A DNA stretch of 64,000 nucleotides from Pseudomonas sp. 8Z (lineage in GTDB: Bacteria > Pseudomonadota > Gammaproteobacteria > Pseudomonadales > Pseudomonadaceae). This document shows, in pieces, positions 58,063 through 64,000 of this stretch. A program made the translations under genes and the position numbers. The stretch spans positions 583,942 through 647,941 of the forward strand of contig NZ_LR733827.1 of NCBI RefSeq assembly GCF_902506535.1, given 5' to 3'. Each line of letters opens with the position of its first letter. Position 1 is the first letter of the stretch. The notes below the pieces were generated by a model that saw nothing but the letters and a program-made list of their open reading frames with translations, searched no databases and had not been told where the DNA came from.

Positions 58063-58116
58063 GTAGGGCGGGTGAAACCCGCCTGATGGAGACATGGCGG
58101 ATTTCACCCGCCCTAC
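58063..58116. repeat. REP-type inverted repeat between mupP and yciK
   Basis: Two 21-base arms (58063-58083 and 58096-58116) are inverted copies with one mismatch; core GTAGGGCGGGTGAAACCCGCC is longer than can be quoted fully but is itself partly palindromic (GGCGGGTGAAACCCGCC). Third REP family in this window. Confidence 0.8.
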
Positions 58117-58120
58117 GTGA

Positions 58121-58792
58121 TCAGCAGCCGCACAGGGCGCGGTCGAGTACGGCGCGTAGTTCTTGCGGGTGATCCACGACCACGTCGGCGCCCCAGTTGC
58201 GTGGGTTGTCTTCGGGGTGAATATAGCCGTAGGTCACGGCCGCAGTGCGGCAGCCGGCGGCGCGCCCGGATTCGATGTCGCGCGCATCGTCGCCGACGAA
58301 CAGGACTTCCTCGGGGCGCACGCCGATTTGCTGGCAGGCCAGCAGCAGCATGTCTGGAGCGGGCTTGCTTTGCGCTACATGGTCTGGGCAGACCAGTACT
58401 GCGCAACGCTCTGCCAGGCCGAGGCGCTGCATGATCGGTTCTGCGTAGCGCACAGGTTTGTTAGTGGCAACGCCCCACAGCAGGCGCCCATGCTCGATGT
58501 CGGCGAGCAGGGTTTCGATGCCGTCGAATGGGCGGGTGAGCACCGCGCAGTGTTCCTGATAGCGCTCCAGAAACTCCTGGCGCAGAGCTTCGAAGGCGGG
58601 AGAGTCGGGCTTTTCGTCGAAGGCGCTGGCGACCATGGCGCGGGCGCCGCCCGACACCTGGTCGCGAATCGTCTTGTCCGCCAGGGGCGGCAGGTTGCGC
58701 GCGGCGCGCATAGCCTGGGTAATGGCGATGAAGTCTGGCGCCGAGTCGAGCAGGGTGCCATCCATGTCGAAGAGAACCGCTCTCAGGGGCAT
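58121..58792 (-). CDS. mupP: N-acetylmuramic acid 6-phosphate phosphatase MupP (HAD)
   Basis: 223-residue HAD phosphatase of the peptidoglycan recycling pathway, which bypasses de novo UDP-MurNAc synthesis and bears on fosfomycin resistance. HAD motifs: [12 protein letters not shown] (nucleophile Asp), VATNKP, and [15 protein letters not shown]. Phosphoglycolate phosphatase (Gph) is close in sequence; the ubiG-mupP-yciK neighbourhood, as at PA3171-PA3173 from memory, favours MupP. Start overlaps the ubiG stop. Confidence 0.87.
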   Translation of the reverse strand: MPLRAVLFDMDGTLLDSAPDFIAITQAMRAARNLPPLADKTIRDQVSGGARAMVASAFDEKPDSPAFEALRQEFLERYQEHCAVLTRPFDGIETLLADIEHGRLLWGVATNKPVRYAEPIMQRLGLAERCAVLVCPDHVAQSKPAPDMLLLACQQIGVRPEEVLFVGDDARDIESGRAAGCRTAAVTYGYIHPEDNPRNWGADVVVDHPQELRAVLDRALCGC

Positions 58793-59490
58793 CAGTCTTT
58801 TCTCAGGGTCTGGATCATGTAGTTGACGTCGACATCAGCAGCCAGCTTGTAATGCTTGGTCAGCGGGTTGTAGGTCAGGCCGATGATGTCCTTGACCTCA
58901 AGACCGGCTGCGCGACTCCAGGCGCCCAGTTCGGAGGGGCGGATGAATTTCTTGAAGTCGTGAGTGCCGCGCGGCAGCAGGCGCAGGATGTATTCGGCGC
59001 CGATTACCGCGAACAGGTAGGCCTTGGGATTGCGGTTGATGGTGGAGAAAAACACCTGGCCGCCCGGTTTGACCAGCTTGTAGCAAGCGCGGATGACCGA
59101 GGATGGATCGGGCACGTGTTCGAGCATTTCCAGGCAGGTGACCACATCGAACTGGCCGGGCATTTCTTCGGCGATCTGCTCGGCGGTGATTTGCCGGTAC
59201 TCGACCTCTACACCCGACTCCAACTGGTGCAATTGGGCGACCGACAGCGGCGCCTCGCCCATGTCGATACCGGTGACGGTGGCGCCGCGCTGGGCCATGG
59301 CTTCGCTGAGGATGCCGCCGCCGCAGCCGACGTCGAGCACGCGTTTGCCAGCCAGGCCGACGCGCTCGTCGATCCAGTTGACGCGCAGTGGGTTGATGTC
59401 GTGCAGGGGTTTGAATTCGCTCTCCCGATCCCACCAGCGGTGGGCGAGGGCCTCGAATTTGGCGATTTCGGCGCGGTCGACGTTGCTCAT
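58792..59490 (-). CDS. ubiG: Ubiquinone biosynthesis O-methyltransferase UbiG
   Basis: Does both O-methylations of ubiquinone synthesis. 232 residues from ATG 59490 ([21 protein letters not shown]), the usual length. SAM-binding motif [20 protein letters not shown], then [15 protein letters not shown] and the membrane-contact region [14 protein letters not shown] longer in-frame start exists but adds an unlikely 13 residues. Couples to mupP by ATGA overlap. Confidence 0.95.
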   Translation of the reverse strand: MSNVDRAEIAKFEALAHRWWDRESEFKPLHDINPLRVNWIDERVGLAGKRVLDVGCGGGILSEAMAQRGATVTGIDMGEAPLSVAQLHQLESGVEVEYRQITAEQIAEEMPGQFDVVTCLEMLEHVPDPSSVIRACYKLVKPGGQVFFSTINRNPKAYLFAVIGAEYILRLLPRGTHDFKKFIRPSELGAWSRAAGLEVKDIIGLTYNPLTKHYKLAADVDVNYMIQTLRKD

Positions 59491-59628
59491 AAGCATCTCT
59501 TTCAAAGCGTGGAAGGCCTGGCCCGTCATGTTGCCAGTTTAAGGCGCGACGTGGTGCGGGCTGGGTTCATTCAATGTATGTCAGTTTGTCGCAGTCGTTT
59601 CGAGAAGGTGGCGTGGATTTTATCCGTG

Positions 59629-60948
59629 TTATCTGCTGGCCACTTTATTTCCCCATTCTCTGGCTTTGGCGATGAGTTCGTTTTCGTTCATGCGTGTCAG
59701 TCGGCCATCGTCCAGCAGTTGCTTGCCGCCCACCCATAGGTGCTTCACGCAATCGCGGTCACTGGCGTAGATCAGTTGCGAGACGGGGTCGTAAACCGGT
59801 TGTTGGGCCAGGCCGGACAGATCGAAGGCAACCAGATCGGCCTGTTTGCCTGGCTCCAGTGAGCCGATTTGGCTCTCCAGACCCAGCGCGCGGGCGCCGT
59901 TGAGGGTGGCCATGCGCAGGGCGCTATGGGCGTTCAGGGCAGTTGCCGAGCCAGATACGGCCTTGGCCAGTAGGGCCGCCGTGCGGGTTTCGCCGAGCAG
60001 GTCGAGGTCATTGTTGCTGGCGGCGCCATCGGTGCCGATGGCGACATTGACGCCGGCTTGCCACAGTCGCTCCACTGGGCAAAAGCCGCTCGCCAGCTTG
60101 AGGTTGGACTCCGGGCAGTGGATGACGCTGCAGTTGTGCTCGACCAGCAGGGCAAGGTCGTCGTCGTCGATCTGTGTCATATGCACGGCCTGAAAACGCG
60201 GGCCAAGCAGGCCCAGGCGCGCTAGGCGGGCCAGTGGGCGCTCGTCGTCCTCAGCGAGGGCGTCGGCGACTTCCTGGGCGGTCTCGTGCACGTGCATGTG
60301 AATGCCCGCGTCCAGCTCGTCGGCGAGCATGCGAACCTCTTCGAGCTTGTCATCGCTGACCGTATAGGGCGCGTGTGGGCCGAAGGCGATGCGGATGCGC
60401 GGGTGCTGTTTGAGGTCGTCGAACAGTTGCAGGCCCTTGCGCAGCGCTTCGGCTGCATCGCGGGCGCCCGGCACCGGGAAGTTCATTACGGGAATGCTGA
60501 TCTGTGCGCGCACGCCTGCGTTGTGCACACACTCGCTGGCGACCTGCGGATAGAAGTACATATCCGAGAAGCAGCTAATGCCACCTTTGATCTGCTCGGC
60601 GATGGCCAGGTTGGTGCCGTCACGCACGAATGCCTCATCGACCCATTTACTCTCCGCAGGCCAGATGTGTTCGCGCAGCCAGGTCATCAGCGGCAGGTCG
60701 TCGGCCATGCCGCGTAGCAGTGCCATCGCGGCATGGCCATGAGCGTTGATCAGGCCGGGAGCGAGCAGGCAATCCGGTAGCTCGCGCACCTCGCATGCGC
60801 TATGGCGTAGGGCTTCTGTGCGGGGTGCGATTAGGGCGATCTTGCCGTCGCGAATGCCCAGGCCGTGGTCGCGCAACACCACGCCTGCCGGCTCCACGGG
60901 AACCAGCCAGGTGGGTAGAAGCAGGATGTCAAGCTCGGTGGCGGGCAT
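59629..60948 (-). CDS. Methylthioadenosine deaminase (TRZ/ATZ amidohydrolase)
   Basis: 439-residue metal amidohydrolase: [20 protein letters not shown] (HxH), [27 protein letters not shown], and [23 protein letters not shown] with the catalytic Asp. The P. aeruginosa homologue in this position (PA3170, from memory) deaminates 5'-methylthioadenosine to methylthioinosine. It is divergent from mtnA, which acts further along the same salvage route. Related S-adenosylhomocysteine deaminase activity cannot be excluded. Confidence 0.88.
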   Translation of the reverse strand: MPATELDILLLPTWLVPVEPAGVVLRDHGLGIRDGKIALIAPRTEALRHSACEVRELPDCLLAPGLINAHGHAAMALLRGMADDLPLMTWLREHIWPAESKWVDEAFVRDGTNLAIAEQIKGGISCFSDMYFYPQVASECVHNAGVRAQISIPVMNFPVPGARDAAEALRKGLQLFDDLKQHPRIRIAFGPHAPYTVSDDKLEEVRMLADELDAGIHMHVHETAQEVADALAEDDERPLARLARLGLLGPRFQAVHMTQIDDDDLALLVEHNCSVIHCPESNLKLASGFCPVERLWQAGVNVAIGTDGAASNNDLDLLGETRTAALLAKAVSGSATALNAHSALRMATLNGARALGLESQIGSLEPGKQADLVAFDLSGLAQQPVYDPVSQLIYASDRDCVKHLWVGGKQLLDDGRLTRMNENELIAKAREWGNKVASR

Positions 60949-61106
60949 GAATGAGGTGTCCGGTGCAATTGGGTTGTTCGGGCCGGTCGCCAGTCTATAG
61001 AGGAACGCCCGGTGCTTGAAGCGCTAGGCAGGGTGCGATCTCTGTCTGAGCGCGGGGCAGGCGGCGTATACTTGGCCGTTTTCGATTGCCAGATGTGAGG
61101 TAAGGA

Positions 61107-62183
61107 ATGCGCGAGCAATTGCTGGCGGCAGAGAGGGTTCAGGCAATCGAGTGGCGTGACGGAGCGCTTTATCTGCTGGATCAGCGTTTGTTGCCCCATG
61201 AGCAGACGTGGTTGCTGATGGATTCGGCAACTGCGGTAGCGGTTGCGATCCGCGAGATGGCCGTGCGCGGTGCGCCGGCTATCGGCATCGCTGCGGCCTA
61301 CGGCGTAGTGTTGGGCGCGCGACAGCGTCTGGCGGCCGGAGGTAACTGGCGTGAGGCGCTGGAGGCGGATTTCGAGCGCTTGGCGGCCTCTCGGCCTACG
61401 GCGGTCAATCTGTTCTGGGCACTGCAGCGCATGCGCGAGCGCCTGCAGCGTCTGAAGAATGATGAAACGGTGCTGGCGCAGTTGGAGGCTGAGGCGGTCG
61501 GCATCCATGCCAGTGATCGTGAGGCCAATCTGACCATGGCGCAGATCGGTATGGAGCTGATTCGCAAGCATCAGGGTAACGAGCAGGTACTGCTGACCCA
61601 TTGCAATGCCGGTGCGCTGGCGACGGGTGGCTTCGGTACGGCGTTGGGGGTGATCCGGGCTGCGCATCTGGAAGGCTTGGTTGAGCAGGTCTATGTCGAT
61701 GAAACGCGGCCCTGGCTGCAGGGCGCGCGGCTGACGGCCTGGGAATTGGCGAGTGATGGCGTCCCGGTTAGCCTGAATGTCGACTCGGCTGCCGCGCACC
61801 TGATGAAGGTCAAGGGTGTGTCCTGGGTGATCGTCGGCGCTGATCGCATCACTGCCAATGGTGACGTGGCCAACAAGATTGGCACCTACCAGTTGGCTGT
61901 CAGCGCCATGCACCACGGCGTGCGTTTTATGGTGGTGGCGCCCAGTTCGACCATCGACATGGCCCTGGACAGTGGTGAGGACATTCTGCTCGAAGAGCGT
62001 GATGGCGATGAGTTGCGGGCTGTGGCAGGTCAGCGTGTTGCCGCGGACGTACCCGTGACGAATCCGGTATTCGATGTGACGCCTGCGGATTTGATCGATT
62101 ACATCGTGACTGAAAAGGGTGTGGTTGAACGCCCGGATGCCGAGAAGATGGCGCAGTTGATGTGCCGCAAGCGTCTGCATTGA
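61107..62183 (+). CDS. mtnA: Methylthioribose-1-phosphate isomerase
   Basis: 358 residues; converts methylthioribose-1-phosphate to the ribulose form in methionine salvage. Family signatures: [37 protein letters not shown] with the catalytic Cys, [20 protein letters not shown], and [19 protein letters not shown] with the catalytic Asp. The eIF2B-like fold is complete. Divergent from the deaminase gene across 158 bases. Upstream of gyrA. Confidence 0.95.
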   Translation: MREQLLAAERVQAIEWRDGALYLLDQRLLPHEQTWLLMDSATAVAVAIREMAVRGAPAIGIAAAYGVVLGARQRLAAGGNWREALEADFERLAASRPTAVNLFWALQRMRERLQRLKNDETVLAQLEAEAVGIHASDREANLTMAQIGMELIRKHQGNEQVLLTHCNAGALATGGFGTALGVIRAAHLEGLVEQVYVDETRPWLQGARLTAWELASDGVPVSLNVDSAAAHLMKVKGVSWVIVGADRITANGDVANKIGTYQLAVSAMHHGVRFMVVAPSSTIDMALDSGEDILLEERDGDELRAVAGQRVAADVPVTNPVFDVTPADLIDYIVTEKGVVERPDAEKMAQLMCRKRLH

Positions 62184-62427
62184 GTTATGCGTTTGGTGTT
62201 TGCTGCTGGTGCCGCTTCGCGCTGGGCGGGGTAGGTGCAAGGCGGGCTTTGTGGTAACCTCCGGCAGTTTTCACGGGGCCTGCCCGCAGTTGCTTTTGGC
62301 GCCTCCTTATGTGGCATAACCCGTTGATTTATCGTGAGTCGTCATGGCTAGTCGCCAGGGCGACGAACTCCGTAGCGTTCAGGAAGAATGGCGCGGAGTT
62401 TCACCAGAAAAAGGAACCAGGCTTCTC

Positions 62428-64000
62428 ATGGGCGAACTGGCCAAAGAAATCCTCCCGGTCAATATCGAAGACGAGCTGAAACAGTCCTACCTTGACTACG
62501 CAATGAGCGTGATCGTCGGGCGTGCGCTGCCAGATGCGCGCGATGGCTTGAAGCCGGTACACCGTCGTGTGCTCTACGCCATGAGCGAGCTGGGCAACGA
62601 CTGGAACAAGCCCTACAAGAAATCCGCCCGTGTGGTCGGTGACGTGATCGGTAAATACCACCCGCACGGCGATACGGCGGTGTACGACACCATCGTGCGG
62701 ATGGCGCAGGATTTCTCCCTGCGTTACTTGCTGGTCGACGGCCAGGGTAACTTCGGCTCCGTCGATGGCGACAACGCCGCGGCCATGCGATACACCGAAG
62801 TGCGTATGACCAAGCTGGCGCACGAGCTGCTGGCTGATCTGGAAAAAGAAACCGTCGACTGGGTGCCGAACTACGACGGCACCGAGCAGATCCCGGCGGT
62901 AATGCCGACCAAGGTGCCGAACCTGCTGGTCAACGGTTCTTCCGGTATCGCCGTCGGTATGGCCACCAACATCCCGCCGCACAACCTCACCGAAGTGATC
63001 GATGGCTGCCTGGCGCTGATGGACAACGCCGAGCTGAGCGTCGATGACCTGATGCAGTACATTCCCGGCCCTGATTTCCCCACTGCGGGCATCATCAATG
63101 GTCGCGCTGGCATCATCGAGGCCTATCGCACGGGCCGTGGGCGCATTTACATCCGCGCCCGCGTCGAGGTCGAGGACATCGACAAAGTGGGCGGTCGCCA
63201 GCAGTTGGTGGTGACCGAGCTGCCGTACCAGCTAAACAAGGCGCGTCTGATCGAGAAGATCGCCGAGCTGGTCAAAGAGAAGAAGATCGAAGGCATCACC
63301 GAGCTGCGTGACGAATCCGACAAGGACGGCATGCGCGTGGTGATCGAGCTGCGTCGCGGCGAAGTGCCTGACGTGGTGCTGAACAACCTCTACGCCCAGA
63401 CCCAGATGCAGAGCGTGTTCGGCATCAACGTGGTGGCGCTGGTCGACGGTCAGCCGAAGACCATGAACCTCAAAGACATGCTTGAGGTGTTTATCCGTCA
63501 CCGCCGCGAAGTGGTGACCCGGCGTACCGTTTACGAGCTGCGCAAGGCACGCGAGCGTGGGCACATCCTCGAAGGCCAAGCGGTTGCGCTGTCCAACATC
63601 GACCCGGTGATCGAGCTGATCAAGAGCTCGCCGACCCCGGCCGAGGCCAAGGAGCGTCTGCTCGCGACTGCCTGGGAGTCCAGTGCGGTGGAGGCCATGG
63701 TTGAGCGCGCTGGCGCCGACTCCTGCCGCCCTGAAGGGCTGGATGAGCAGTACGGTCTGCGTGATGGCAAGTATTACCTGTCGCCGGAGCAGGCGCAGGC
63801 CATTCTGGAGCTGCGTCTGCACCGCCTGACCGGCCTGGAGCACGAGAAGCTGCTGGCCGAGTATCAGGAAATTCTCGCCTTGATCGGTGAGCTGATCCGT
63901 ATTCTCACCAGTCCAGAGCGCCTGATGGAAGTCATCCGCGAAGAGCTGGAGAAGGTCAAGGCCGAGTTCGGCGACAAGCGCCGTACCGAGATCATCGCCT
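62428..64000 (+). CDS. gyrA: DNA gyrase subunit A, 3' end beyond window
   Basis: First 524 codons of GyrA, the breakage-reunion subunit of gyrase. Start ATG 62428 ([19 protein letters not shown]). Quinolone-resistance region [17 protein letters not shown] has Thr83 and Asp87, the wild-type state in Pseudomonas. Catalytic Arg121-Tyr122 are in [10 protein letters not shown]. An in-frame ATG at 62344 would add 28 residues not seen in the family. The frame is still open at 64000. Confidence 0.97.
   Translation, partial: MGELAKEILPVNIEDELKQSYLDYAMSVIVGRALPDARDGLKPVHRRVLYAMSELGNDWNKPYKKSARVVGDVIGKYHPHGDTAVYDTIVRMAQDFSLRYLLVDGQGNFGSVDGDNAAAMRYTEVRMTKLAHELLADLEKETVDWVPNYDGTEQIPAVMPTKVPNLLVNGSSGIAVGMATNIPPHNLTEVIDGCLALMDNAELSVDDLMQYIPGPDFPTAGIINGRAGIIEAYRTGRGRIYIRARVEVEDIDKVGGRQQLVVTELPYQLNKARLIEKIAELVKEKKIEGITELRDESDKDGMRVVIELRRGEVPDVVLNNLYAQTQMQSVFGINVVALVDGQPKTMNLKDMLEVFIRHRREVVTRRTVYELRKARERGHILEGQAVALSNIDPVIELIKSSPTPAEAKERLLATAWESSAVEAMVERAGADSCRPEGLDEQYGLRDGKYYLSPEQAQAILELRLHRLTGLEHEKLLAEYQEILALIGELIRILTSPERLMEVIREELEKVKAEFGDKRRTEIIA

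Noticed and set aside
62344-62427. N-terminal extension of GyrA from ATG 62344
   Set aside because: In frame, but the added 28 residues match nothing in GyrA and the family start [10 protein letters not shown] is at 62428.

Overview
This window is chromosomal DNA of a Pseudomonas (sensu lato). The evidence is high GC, gene content (gdhB, puuD/puuE, xdhABC, cyaB, plpD, mupP, the mtaD/mtnA pair) and several pseudomonad REP-type repeats. It is not P. aeruginosa itself: from memory, gene order follows three separate P. aeruginosa blocks (about PA1513-PA1530, PA3338-PA3344 and PA3168-PA3219) with local losses. Almost all of it is core genome. I see no prophage, insertion sequence, CRISPR array, tRNA or rRNA.

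Layout. 1-7118: a chemoreceptor cut by the window edge, then the large NAD-glutamate dehydrogenase gdhB. 7189-18374: purine catabolism, consisting of a puuE-uraD-allA-puuD operon (minus strand), uraH, a GntR regulator, and an xdhA-xdhB-xdhC-guaD operon (minus strand). Together these run guanine to xanthine to urate to allantoate. 18770-26618: a second GntR gene, then smc, zipA and ligA (chromosome organisation, division, DNA joining). 26881-37434: small conserved genes, recQ, a GGDEF protein, a MarR/SlyA regulator, a FimV-like LysM protein, the patatin autotransporter plpD and a SelW-like protein. 37580-40792: plcP and a broken glycosyltransferase (lipid remodelling under phosphate stress), then adenylate cyclase cyaB. 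40999-49687: a DUF962 gene, an AraC regulator, two tandem trkH K+ transporters, a YkgJ protein, a nitroreductase and a Cpx-like envelope-stress set (cpxA, cpxP, cpxR). 49717-56064: yciI, a PHP phosphatase, yciO, trpS, scpA, scpB, a DUF1289 gene and rluB. 56154-64000: a GGDEF protein, yciK-mupP-ubiG, methylthioadenosine deaminase divergent from mtnA, and the 5' part of gyrA.

Most notable observations: (1) the glycosyltransferase after plcP carries three frame disruptions, one explained by a deletion between 8-bp direct repeats, while plcP keeps a four-repeat Pho-box-like array; (2) three TTGTATACAA-type palindromes mark the urate-branch promoters and their GntR gene; (3) paired TGAC-N6-GTCA sites lie over a predicted xdhA promoter; (4) a CAAGCNN heptamer family brackets two intergenic regions in inverted orientation and has expanded to 11 perfect copies upstream of a nitroreductase; (5) the FimV-like protein has two Ala-Ala-Pro arrays built from different codon sets; (6) an 82-bp element with terminal inverted repeats sits at the uraH stop codon; (7) the allantoicase step is missing from an otherwise continuous pathway; (8) TrpRS carries a cysteine pattern resembling a known [4Fe-4S] motif. 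All functional statements are by recognition of sequence motifs and remembered gene order; no searches were run.
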